Shown here: piece after piece, positions 49,117 to 57,121 of the stretch | Position numbering within the stretch: position 1 is the first letter of the stretch | Layout of the letters: each line of letters begins with the position of its first letter | NCBI RefSeq assembly: GCF_010894435.1 | Contig: NZ_JAAIXZ010000009.1 | Location: 229,342-293,341, forward strand | From: Pyxidicoccus trucidator | Lineage (GTDB): Bacteria > Myxococcota > Myxococcia > Myxococcales > Myxococcaceae | Direction: 5' to 3' | Length of the DNA stretch: 64,000 bases | Notes under the pieces: generated by a model | The model's input: only the letters and a program-made list of their open reading frames with translations | Database searches by the model: none | What the model was told of the DNA's origin: nothing | Made by a program: the position numbers and the translations under genes

Positions 49117-52100
49117 TCACCGCACCAACATGCCGAGCTTCGGTGCCGGCGGGCCGCCCACGGGCGCCGCGGGCACCGGAGCGGGCGCGGGCGTGGGAGC
49201 CGGCGGCGCCACCGTCACGTCCTGCGCCAGCGACTCCAGGTCATGGAAGCCCTTGCCGCTCACGTCGGCGCCCTGGAAGCGGGCCCACCCATGGAGGCCC
49301 CGGTGGAAGGTGCGCGTCATCTGCCAGAGCTGCATGCCGCTGTTCGCCGTGTACACGTAGAGCGTCCGCTTCGGGTTCCACGGGTTGGGCAGCGCCAGCG
49401 CGAGCCCGTCGTCCGGCTTGCCGTACGTCTTGCCCTCCCAGCGGAAGTAGCGACGGCCCAGCTCCAGCGGGAGCTTCTTCTCCGCGACGAGCCGCGCCAG
49501 CAGCGCGTTGTCCTCCGCGCCCCCCAGCAGGACGAGGTCCCGGTCCGCGAGCTCCGCGTCCGTCACCTCGCCGTCCGGCTTGAGCTGCGGCAGCACCTCT
49601 GTGAAGGCATCCGCCAGCACGTCGCGGTAGCCCAGCGCCAGCGTGCGCATGGACTCCGTCTGCCGTGCCGTGCCGTGCACCAGGAGCAGCCGCTCGAAGG
49701 CGTCCGTCTGGTTGGACAGCACCTGGAAGCGCTCGCGCGGCACGGGGATGTCGTTGGCCGCGTTGAACACCACGCGCACCGGCGCCTCCGCCGTGCGGAA
49801 GGTGAACGTCTCATTGCCGCTCTTCACCTCCACCCGCTCGAACGTGGAGCCCTTCGCCGTCCGCACCTCCACCAGCGTGATGAAGTGCCAGGGCCGCGCG
49901 CCCGGCTGCTCCACCTTCAGCGTCACCTCGTAGCCGTCCTTCACCTGCGCCGCGGTGGCGCGGATGCGCGGCTGGGGCAGGCCGGTGCGCTCCAGCCACT
50001 GCGCGACGAAGGCCCCCACGTCCTTGTTGGTGGCCTCCAGCACGGTGCGCTTGAAGTCCGCGGTGGTGACGTCCTTGTTCGCGTAGCGCGAGTGCACCGC
50101 GCCCATCGCCTTGCTGAAGTCCTGGTTGCCCAGCAGCAGCCGAAGCTGGTGGAGCGCGAAGGTGCCCTTGATGCGCGGCACCAGGTACGCGCCATAGCGA
50201 CCGTAGTCCGTCTTCGCATTCACGGGCACCACGTCCGCCTCGCGCGAGGTGGTGAAGAGGTAGCGCGCGTTCAGCTCCGCCAGCGCGTCGCGCTGGTGCT
50301 CGAAGGCCTTGTCCTCACCGTCCGGCAGGCCCTTGAGCATCCTCCAGTAGGCCGAGGTGCCGCTGGCCAGCCAGTTGTCACCCTCCGTGGAGGGGAACAC
50401 CGTGTTGGCCCACAGCAGCTTCTCGTCGAAGGAGACGACGTCCTTCACCTTCGCCAGGTCCCGCTTCGGAGCGGCGGGCTCCTCCGGGGCCTTCCACGCC
50501 TTGCGCGCCTCCTTCAGCCGGTCCGCGACGACGATGGGGCTGAAGGTGGTGTAGCCCAGCGACAGGTGCGGCGTGGCGCCGGGCAGGTCCGGCATGAAGC
50601 GGCTGCCCACCATCTTCTCGCGCAGCGTCGTCTTGCCGTAGTGGGCCAGGAACATCAGCTTCTCGACCATCTCGGACGTGGTGACCTTGCCGTCACACGC
50701 GTGGGGCCGGTTGATGGGGCTGGAGGCCAGCATCCGGGTGGCCGAGTCCAGGTCGAAGCCCTTCTTGCCGAACTTCGCGTAGTACTCCCAGAAGGCGATG
50801 TCCCGGTTCCACGTGTTGAAGGTCAGGTCCACCGGGGCGTTGTCCGGGTTGGGCACGTACTCCTTGCGCACCTCCAGGTCCCTGTTGTTGTTGTTCGCCC
50901 AGATGAAGTCCTTCAGGTTGCCCGGAGTGTCCGCGGCGTTGCCCTTGCTGCCCGTGCGCCACAGCCGCGTCTTCTTCGTGCCGAGCAGGAAGCAGGCGCC
51001 CTCGTCCGTCTTCGTGTCCGCCAGCGTCCAGTCGTTGGTGTAGAGGCCGTTGTTCCCGTCCTTCATGATGCGGGCCACGTCGTCGATGGAGGACGCGTAC
51101 TGCGCCGCCTTGCGGATGCGGTTGCTCTGCGGCGAGCCGTTCATGTCGAACGGCGTCTGCCCCACCGTCGTCTCGCCGATGACGATGCCCGCGGAGTTGA
51201 CGTACCAGTCCGCGCCGCTGTGGATGCCACCCGGGAAGGTCTGCATCACGAAGCGGTGGCCCTTCGTCGGCTGCACGTCCAGCACCACGTCCCAGTGGAC
51301 GCCGGTGTAGCCGTTCCACATGAAGATCTGCCCGATGATGGCGCGGCCGTCCTTCGTGGCGGACTTCGTGGCCACGAACGAGGAGCAGTGGTCGCCCTTG
51401 CCGGCGCGCTCCGTCTCGTCCTCGGCCTTGAGGAAGGTGCGGCCGGACAGCGGCGTGGCCGTGGCGTTGTTGGCCTCGTCGAGCTGGCCCGCATCCACCG
51501 CGGAGTTCAGCGTCACGATGTCCAGCAGGTCCAGCTGGCGGTCCTTGAACTTCGCGCCGGCCTTGTTGGCGCCATCGGCGATGCCCTTCATCTCCTCCAG
51601 GTACTCGGCGTCGTACTTGCGCAGGAAGAGCGCGTCCGCGAGCAGCCGGGCATGGCCCCACCCCTTCACCGCATCCGTCTTGTCCTTCTGGATGCCGAGC
51701 TTCTCCATGTAGCGGACGATTTCCCCGGACGTGAGCTCGCCGAACTGCTGGCCGCGCTCGTACGGCTCGCCCTCGATGTGGACGTAGATCCACCCGCCGT
51801 CGTCATAACGGAAGCCCTTGCCGGCCCAGCGCACGGACTCCATCGGGACGTAGGCGGTGATGTCCTCCACCTTCTCCAGGCGCACGTCGTCGAACCAGGC
51901 GGTGCCGGACGCCTTGCCGTTGCGGCCCAGGTGGAGCTGCACGCGGTCCGAGGACTGGGTGGCGAAGAAGAGCACCGACACCCGGCTGCCCGCCTCCGCG
52001 GCCGGGGCGGGCGTACAGTTGGTGAAGGGGAAGCTCTTCATCGAGAGACAGGCGCCATGCGCCGTGGGGTAGCGCGCCTGCGGGTCCGCCTGGACTCCGC

Positions 52101-52434
52101 GCGTGCGCACCCAGGCGCTGAGCCGGTAGAGCTGGCCCACCTGGAGCTTCATCGCCTCGGACTCGACGGTGGTCTCCGCGCCGCCCTGGGGGCTTTCGAT
52201 GGCAAGGCCCTTCGCGCCCTCCACCTTCGCCTCCGAGGAAGCGGCCGCCTTGCCCTGGCCCTTCGCCGTCCAGAAGGCGGGCAGCGCCGAGGAGCCTCCC
52301 GCCATCTCGAAGGTGCCGTTGGGCACGAGGATGGGAGTGGACGCGGGCGCCGCCCGGGCGGGCGTCGCGTGAAGCACGCCCACGGACAGCAGGAGTGCGC
52401 CGAGGAGCTTCGACGTCAAGCGGTGGTCGGACAT
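49117..52434 (-). CDS. large secreted C45-type Ntn-hydrolase with aminopeptidase-like C-terminus
   Basis: The start at 52434 gives a signal peptide (LLGALLLSVGVLHATPARA) on a 1105-residue protein. Residues 30-190 look like a carbohydrate-binding-like beta domain. A C45/phospholipase-B-like Ntn-hydrolase core follows: GDHCSSFVATKSAT with the probable nucleophile Cys, GQIFMWNGYTGVHWD, and FPGGIHSGADWYVNSAGI. The region from about residue 700 (YGAYLVPRIKGTFALHQLRL, WLERTGLPQPRI) resembles the C-terminal helical part of M1 aminopeptidases but lacks HExxH. It probably hydrolyses amide bonds outside the cell. A Pro/Ala tail ends it. Confidence 0.78.
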   Translation of the reverse strand: MSDHRLTSKLLGALLLSVGVLHATPARAAPASTPILVPNGTFEMAGGSSALPAFWTAKGQGKAAASSEAKVEGAKGLAIESPQGGAETTVESEAMKLQVGQLYRLSAWVRTRGVQADPQARYPTAHGACLSMKSFPFTNCTPAPAAEAGSRVSVLFFATQSSDRVQLHLGRNGKASGTAWFDDVRLEKVEDITAYVPMESVRWAGKGFRYDDGGWIYVHIEGEPYERGQQFGELTSGEIVRYMEKLGIQKDKTDAVKGWGHARLLADALFLRKYDAEYLEEMKGIADGANKAGAKFKDRQLDLLDIVTLNSAVDAGQLDEANNATATPLSGRTFLKAEDETERAGKGDHCSSFVATKSATKDGRAIIGQIFMWNGYTGVHWDVVLDVQPTKGHRFVMQTFPGGIHSGADWYVNSAGIVIGETTVGQTPFDMNGSPQSNRIRKAAQYASSIDDVARIMKDGNNGLYTNDWTLADTKTDEGACFLLGTKKTRLWRTGSKGNAADTPGNLKDFIWANNNNRDLEVRKEYVPNPDNAPVDLTFNTWNRDIAFWEYYAKFGKKGFDLDSATRMLASSPINRPHACDGKVTTSEMVEKLMFLAHYGKTTLREKMVGSRFMPDLPGATPHLSLGYTTFSPIVVADRLKEARKAWKAPEEPAAPKRDLAKVKDVVSFDEKLLWANTVFPSTEGDNWLASGTSAYWRMLKGLPDGEDKAFEHQRDALAELNARYLFTTSREADVVPVNAKTDYGRYGAYLVPRIKGTFALHQLRLLLGNQDFSKAMGAVHSRYANKDVTTADFKRTVLEATNKDVGAFVAQWLERTGLPQPRIRATAAQVKDGYEVTLKVEQPGARPWHFITLVEVRTAKGSTFERVEVKSGNETFTFRTAEAPVRVVFNAANDIPVPRERFQVLSNQTDAFERLLLVHGTARQTESMRTLALGYRDVLADAFTEVLPQLKPDGEVTDAELADRDLVLLGGAEDNALLARLVAEKKLPLELGRRYFRWEGKTYGKPDDGLALALPNPWNPKRTLYVYTANSGMQLWQMTRTFHRGLHGWARFQGADVSGKGFHDLESLAQDVTVAPPAPTPAPAPVPAAPVGGPPAPKLGMLVR

Positions 52435-52583
52435 GTAGGAGGTCCCATCCCGGGCGGGGCCGGGCATCGGCTTGGGAGTGGCAGAAGCGCATGACACTTC
52501 CCCCGTCCCCAAGCGTCAACCGTGACCGGACAGGTAGGCGAATGACGCGCAGCGGCTTGTCTTCCTGCCCGCCCGCCGGGCCG

Positions 52584-53531
52584 TCAGCGGAGCACGCGGG
52601 CACTCGCGCGGAGCACCCCACGCGCCACCCGGCGCACCGCGTCCACCCGCCTCGCGGGGATGGCGGGCGGGTCCACCGGAGCGTCCCAGTCGAAGGTGCG
52701 CAGCCGGGACAGGAACCCTTGTCGCACACAGCCCTCCAGGCTGAAGACGTGGAGGTCATGCGTCCACCGCACCGCGAGCCGCAAGTCCCGGGAGAGCTCC
52801 GCCCAGTCCAGCGGCGGAGGAAGGCGCGCGCCCGGCAGCTCCACCCCGCCCCCGGTGATGCCCACCGCGATGGAGGACGCCCCCGGGCCGTAGCTCCACA
52901 GCACCGCCGCGCCGTGCGGGCGCACGAAGCTGGAGTAGAGCATCAGCACCTCGCGGTCCGCCGGCAGGTCCAACACCCCGGACAGGCGCTGCAGCAGCGT
53001 GGAGCGCGACTGCCGCTCGTCCACGATGAACGGGAACTGGTAGGTGTCCACCCGGTACCCGTCCGCGCGGATGCGCTCCACCAGCGCGACGTACCCGGCC
53101 CGAGCCTCCCGCACGCGCCCTCCCCGCACCACCCTGGGCAGCAGTCCCGACAGCCGTCGCCACCCACCTTCGAGCACCTCACGCAGCTCGCGAAGGTCAG
53201 GCTCGATGTCCAGGCCCACACCCGCCCACTCCAACCCGTGCTCCGCCGTCCACGCGCGGAAGGCGTCGTAGCGCGCCGTGGCCTGCGCGACGTTGCCCGC
53301 GTGGAACCAGTAGCCCTGGTCCTCGGGTAGCAGCAGCCACGCCGTGACGGGAATGCCCGCGCGGTTCAGGCGGCGCACCTCCTCCGCGCGCTCGGGACCC
53401 AGGTCGAGCAGGCCCAGGCTCACCCCCGCCCGCAGCGCCACCAGGTCCTCGAGCACGCCCGAAGTGGCGAGTAGCTCACGCAACGGCCCGGGTGCCAGCT
53501 CGCAGAAGAAGGTCAGCAGGTGCAATTTCAT
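52584..53531 (-). CDS. hypothetical protein, possible TIM-barrel hydrolase
   Basis: The 315-residue protein has alternating beta/alpha segments and WAGVGLDIEPDLREL near residue 105, reminiscent of the acidic strand of glycosidase-like TIM barrels. RVDTYQFPFIVDE and VLMLYSSFVRP follow. There is no signal peptide and a basic C-terminus. It is divergent from the VOC gene with only 33 bases between starts. Function not assigned. Confidence 0.6.
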   Translation of the reverse strand: MKLHLLTFFCELAPGPLRELLATSGVLEDLVALRAGVSLGLLDLGPERAEEVRRLNRAGIPVTAWLLLPEDQGYWFHAGNVAQATARYDAFRAWTAEHGLEWAGVGLDIEPDLRELREVLEGGWRRLSGLLPRVVRGGRVREARAGYVALVERIRADGYRVDTYQFPFIVDERQSRSTLLQRLSGVLDLPADREVLMLYSSFVRPHGAAVLWSYGPGASSIAVGITGGGVELPGARLPPPLDWAELSRDLRLAVRWTHDLHVFSLEGCVRQGFLSRLRTFDWDAPVDPPAIPARRVDAVRRVARGVLRASARVLR

Positions 53532-53564
53532 GGCAGCTTCGCCTTACCACCGAGGAGGAATGAC

Positions 53565-53984
53565 ATGGAATTCCACAGAGGCCGCCTGTTCGACCACGTC
53601 CATCTGCGCGTGAAGGACCTCGACGCGAGCAAGCGCTTCTACCGCGCCGTCCTGGACATCCTCGGAGTCCCCTTCGCCCTGGAGGGCCCGCACTACTTCG
53701 CCGCCGACGAGCTCTTCGTCAGTCCCGTGGACCCGGGCACTCCCCCCGCCGCGCGAGGCGTGCACCTGGCCTTCCAGGCGAAGGACCGTGAGACGGTGCA
53801 GCGCTTCCACACGGCGGCGCTCGCGGCGGGCGGCCGCGACAACGGCGGCCCGGGCGAGCGCAACTACCATCCGGGCTACTACGCCGCCTTCGTCCTGGAC
53901 CCGGACGGCAACAACATCGAGATGGTGTTCCATGGCCCGGCGCGTCGCTCCGCGGCCTCCGTGGTGATGACGACCGAGGGCTGA
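53565..53984 (+). CDS. VOC (glyoxalase/dioxygenase superfamily) protein
   Basis: GAGGAGGAA precedes the ATG at 53565. The 139-residue protein has DHVHLRVKDLDASKRFYRAV, in pieces the first VOC module with its metal His, and AAFVLDPDGNNIEMVFHG, the second with the metal Glu. It is a single two-module VOC protein; substrate unknown. Confidence 0.85.
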   Translation: MEFHRGRLFDHVHLRVKDLDASKRFYRAVLDILGVPFALEGPHYFAADELFVSPVDPGTPPAARGVHLAFQAKDRETVQRFHTAALAAGGRDNGGPGERNYHPGYYAAFVLDPDGNNIEMVFHGPARRSAASVVMTTEG

Positions 53985-54124
53985 CCCGCCCGCGCCCGGA
54001 GCCTGTTGCCCGTTGACACTTCCGGCCGTGAAGCGGTCGACGCTTCGGGGCGCCGTGCGTCCACACGTGGACGGGATGAGCGCTCGCTGACGCAGCGGTG
54101 ACGTGCCATGGATACCAACACTCC

Positions 54125-54802
54125 ATGGCGGCGTCCCCACGAGGCATCCAGTCCCTTGTCATCGAAGAGAGCGTGAAGCCCCGGCTGCGGGGGCTGTCGC
54201 ACCTGCTCGCGGCCGTGGCGGCGCTCTGCGGCTGCGTCCAGCTCGCGCTGGCCCCGGCCCAGGGCGCCCGGTACGTCGCCGCCCTGGTGTTCGGCCTCAG
54301 CCTGGTGCTGATGTTCGGCGTCAGCGGGACGTACCACTGGCCCACCTGGAGCCCCGCCGCATACGCGCGCCTGCGGCGGTGTGACCACGCGGCCATCTAC
54401 TTCCTCATCGCCGGAAGCTTCACCCCCATGGCCGCGCTGGAGACGACGAGCGGCTGGAGCGGCCCGCTCCTCTGGGTGATGTGGGGCTGTGCACTCACCG
54501 GCGCGACGCTCGCGCTGCTGGGCATCTCCGCGTCGCGCGGGCTCCGCTCCGCCCTGTACGTCGTGCTGGGGGCCCTGGCGACGCCGGTGGTGACGCAGCT
54601 GCCGGCGGTGATTGGCTCGGGCCGCGTCGCCTGGCTCGTCTCCGGAGGCGTCCTCTATGCCCTGGGCGCGGTGGTGTACGCGCGCCGCTGGCCGGACCCG
54701 AAGCCCACCTTCTTCGGCTACCACGAGGTCTTCCACCTCATGGTCATCGCCGCGGCCGCCGTGCACTACGGCGTCCTCGTCGACGTGCTGTGGAGCCGCT
54801 GA
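54125..54802 (+). CDS. hemolysin-III/PAQR-family membrane protein
   Basis: The ATG at 54125 gives 225 residues; ATG 54098 is an alternative. Seven hydrophobic segments include GVSGTYHWPTWSP, RRCDHAAIYFLIAGSFTP and GYHEVFHLMVIAAAAVHY. These supply the Ser, His and Asp residues of the conserved zinc site of the PAQR/CREST superfamily. It converges with the MNIO operon. Confidence 0.88.
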   Translation: MAASPRGIQSLVIEESVKPRLRGLSHLLAAVAALCGCVQLALAPAQGARYVAALVFGLSLVLMFGVSGTYHWPTWSPAAYARLRRCDHAAIYFLIAGSFTPMAALETTSGWSGPLLWVMWGCALTGATLALLGISASRGLRSALYVVLGALATPVVTQLPAVIGSGRVAWLVSGGVLYALGAVVYARRWPDPKPTFFGYHEVFHLMVIAAAAVHYGVLVDVLWSR

Positions 54803-54819
54803 GCTGCTGAGCCGGGCCG

Positions 54820-55398
54820 CTACGCGCGCACCAGCACGGCGGGCAGGAGCGGCACCTTGAGGAACTCCACGCGCGTGGGGCGCACGGGCACCTCCGGCCA
54901 GCCGGGCTGCGCCAGCGCCGCCAGCAGCTCCGTCACCGGGTACTGGAAGGACTCGAAGTGGCTCGGCCCGGACATGGGCTCCAGGCCCCAGGCGAGCGCG
55001 ATGCGCAGCCGCTCACAGCGGGCCAGGTCCGCCATGTACGCGGGCAGCGTGCCGCGAGGGGCCGCCTCCAGGTAGCGGCAGAAGGCGATGGCCTCCTCGC
55101 GGTTGAGCAGCTCCGGGAGCGCGTCCTGGAGGAAGTCCTTCAGCACCGGCAACAGGCCGGGCCTCACCGCGGGGTCCGCCCACGGCAGGTGCTCGTGCAC
55201 GCGAGACAGGCGGTGGCCGTCCAGCATCCGCCCCGCCCGCTCCACCACGTTGGCGTCCGCGCCCGCCAGGCCCTCGCGCTCACGCGGGGTCAGCGCGTAA
55301 GGCGCCATGGCCGCGTGCGCGTCCTGCAGCCAGGCCTGGCGAAAGCGCGCGTCCACATGCAGCCGCGCCAGCACCTCCAGCGTCTCCGGGTAGCCCAT
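54820..55398 (-). CDS. probable MNIO partner protein
   Basis: The 192-residue protein is the last gene of the operon, 12 bases after the MNIO gene. Its N-terminus (LARLHVDARFRQAWLQDA, APYALTPREREGLAG) resembles small LigA/Nif11-like helical domains. The centre and C-terminus are not recognised. MNIO enzymes usually need a cognate partner encoded next to them (MbnC, TglI, HvfC types) for precursor binding. By position this protein should fill that role, though clear similarity to those families cannot be shown by eye. Confidence 0.65.
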   Translation of the reverse strand: MGYPETLEVLARLHVDARFRQAWLQDAHAAMAPYALTPREREGLAGADANVVERAGRMLDGHRLSRVHEHLPWADPAVRPGLLPVLKDFLQDALPELLNREEAIAFCRYLEAAPRGTLPAYMADLARCERLRIALAWGLEPMSGPSHFESFQYPVTELLAALAQPGWPEVPVRPTRVEFLKVPLLPAVLVRA

Positions 55399-55410
55399 GA
55401 TGTCTTCTCC

Positions 55411-56244
55411 TCAGGCCGCGCTCGCCCCGCAGCGCTTGAGGATGGCGCGGGCACGGGCCAGCTCCTCCACCAGCCGCGAGAACGGCGGGAAGCCGCTGTC
55501 CATCTCGAAGTTCACTCCACGCACCGGGCAGCGCGGCGCCACGTACTCCAGCAGCCGCCACACCTCGTCCGGAGAGACGGACGAGTGGCTGTCCACGTAC
55601 ACGCCCTCCATCGTCACCCCACCCGCCAGGTGGATCTGCACCACCCTGTCCAGCGGGAGCCGGTCCACGAAGTGGTACGGGTCGAACTTGTGGTTCACCG
55701 CGTTGGCGTAGACGTTGTGCAAATCCAGCAGCAGCCCGCAGTCCGACTCCTTCACCACGCGGGTGAGGAAGTCGGCCTCGTCCAGCGTGCTGAGCGGCGT
55801 GTCGAACAGCCAGGCGATGTTCTCGATGACGAAGGGCATGCCCAGGTCCGCCTGCACGCGGCGGATGTTGCGCACGCACGTCTCCAGCGCCTCCTCCGTG
55901 AAGGGCACCGGCGTGAGCGAGCGCACCGGCAGCTCGCCCGCGCGGGTGAAGCACAAGTGGTCCGAGTGCCACGCCGCCCGGGTGAGGCCCAGGAAGCGCT
56001 TCAGGTCCTCGCGGTAGCCCGGCCCGTCCACGCCGTCCGAGCCCACCGACAGCTCCAGGCCGTGGCCGGCCAGCGGGAAGCGCTTCGCCAGCACCTCCAG
56101 CCGCCGCACCGCGTCCTCCGTCAGCGGGAGGAAGTGCTCGGGCATCACCTCCAGCCAGTCCACACCCGGGTTGCCCCGGGCGAGGTTGGGCTGGAAGTCC
56201 CAGCGATAGCTGAGCCCCACTCCGAGGAACGGAATCGCCGCCAC
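55411..56244 (-). CDS. DUF692-family multinuclear non-haem iron oxidase (MNIO), MbnB/TglH-like
   Basis: The 277-residue protein has the complete DUF692 signature: LEVMPEHF (E32, E36), AGHGLELSVG (H61), WHSDHLCF (H93, H96), VIENIAW (E141, N142), LLLDLHNVYAN (D174, N177), VQIHLAGG (H205), VYVDSHSSV (D218, H220) and VNFEMDSGFP (E247). These fit the two- or three-iron active site of MbnB, TglH and related enzymes, which oxidatively rearrange cysteine residues of ribosomal peptides. The natural substrates here are the seven KCSCGG peptides encoded upstream in the same operon. Confidence 0.88.
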   Translation of the reverse strand: MAAIPFLGVGLSYRWDFQPNLARGNPGVDWLEVMPEHFLPLTEDAVRRLEVLAKRFPLAGHGLELSVGSDGVDGPGYREDLKRFLGLTRAAWHSDHLCFTRAGELPVRSLTPVPFTEEALETCVRNIRRVQADLGMPFVIENIAWLFDTPLSTLDEADFLTRVVKESDCGLLLDLHNVYANAVNHKFDPYHFVDRLPLDRVVQIHLAGGVTMEGVYVDSHSSVSPDEVWRLLEYVAPRCPVRGVNFEMDSGFPPFSRLVEELARARAILKRCGASAA

Positions 56245-56254
56245 GGCCAGCCTC

Positions 56255-57100
56255 CTACTTCTTCCTGCGCGCCATCACCTGGAAGTGCTGCCCCTGCAGC
56301 GCGAAGCCCTCATGCGCGAACTTCTCCTGCATCGCGATGATTTCGTCGCGCGCCGCCCACACGTCGAAGTCCGGGCCGCGCTCGGCCTGCATCGCCTCGA
56401 GCATCTCGAAGTACATGACGGGCTTGCCGAAGATCTCCTCCACGTCGGCGCCGGCGGCCTTCACGCCGTCGTGCAGCTCCTTCAGCGTAAAGAGGTGCAC
56501 CGGCAGCCCGTACGGGCACTTGCCGCGCCCGGTCATCAGCATCTTCAGGGCCTCGGCCTTCTTGCCGTGCTTCAGCTCGAACATGAAGTGCTCGTTCAGG
56601 TTGTCCACGCCCATGATGACCGGCCCGCCCGGCTTCACCACGCGCACCAGCTCGCTCATGGCCTTGGGGTACTGGTCCAGGCAGTAGGACACCGGGTCGC
56701 CCTCGCTGAACACCAGGTCGAACGAGGCGTCCTCGAAGCGCAGGTCCGCCACCGTGCCCTCGACGAAGGTGGCCCGCTCCAGCAGCCCCTTCGAGGAGAG
56801 GTGCGCCTTCGCCGAGTCCAGCATGCCCGCGGAGATGTCCAGCACGGTGACGTGGTGGCCGGCCTCCGCGAAGCGCGCGCTGAACTTGCCGCCACCGCCG
56901 CCAGCGTCCAGCACGCGCCAGGACGTGCCGGCCGGAGGCAGCACCTTCTGGACGGCCGCCCAGGTGAGGTGGTCGTAGACCACCCAGAACAGCTTGTGCG
57001 CCGCCTTGGTGTAGTTGCTGTTGTTGTACGTCGACGACACCTGGTCGTAGCGGCTGGAGATGTCCTGCGGCTGGGGAGGCGTGGGGGTGGTGGCGCTCAT
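56255..57100 (-). CDS. SAM-dependent methyltransferase
   Basis: The 281-residue class I methyltransferase has motif I VLDAGGGGGKFS, motif II HVTVLDISAGML, and SFDLVFSEGDPVSYC. The N-terminus (SSRYDQVSSTYNNSNYTKAA) is polar and lacks a signal. It lies 10 bases before the MNIO gene and 21 bases after the DUF5916 gene, so it is part of the operon and probably methylates the peptide product or an intermediate. Confidence 0.82.
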   Translation of the reverse strand: MSATTPTPPQPQDISSRYDQVSSTYNNSNYTKAAHKLFWVVYDHLTWAAVQKVLPPAGTSWRVLDAGGGGGKFSARFAEAGHHVTVLDISAGMLDSAKAHLSSKGLLERATFVEGTVADLRFEDASFDLVFSEGDPVSYCLDQYPKAMSELVRVVKPGGPVIMGVDNLNEHFMFELKHGKKAEALKMLMTGRGKCPYGLPVHLFTLKELHDGVKAAGADVEEIFGKPVMYFEMLEAMQAERGPDFDVWAARDEIIAMQEKFAHEGFALQGQHFQVMARRKK

Positions 57101-57121
57101 GACGGGTTCACTCCGGGCACA

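Noticed and set aside
54820-56244. Bufferin or methanobactin cluster
   Set aside because: Precursors lack the signal peptide and repeated Cys pattern of bufferins and the typical methanobactin core, and an RRE and S16-like peptidase are present. The DUF692 enzyme is shared, but the pathway looks different.
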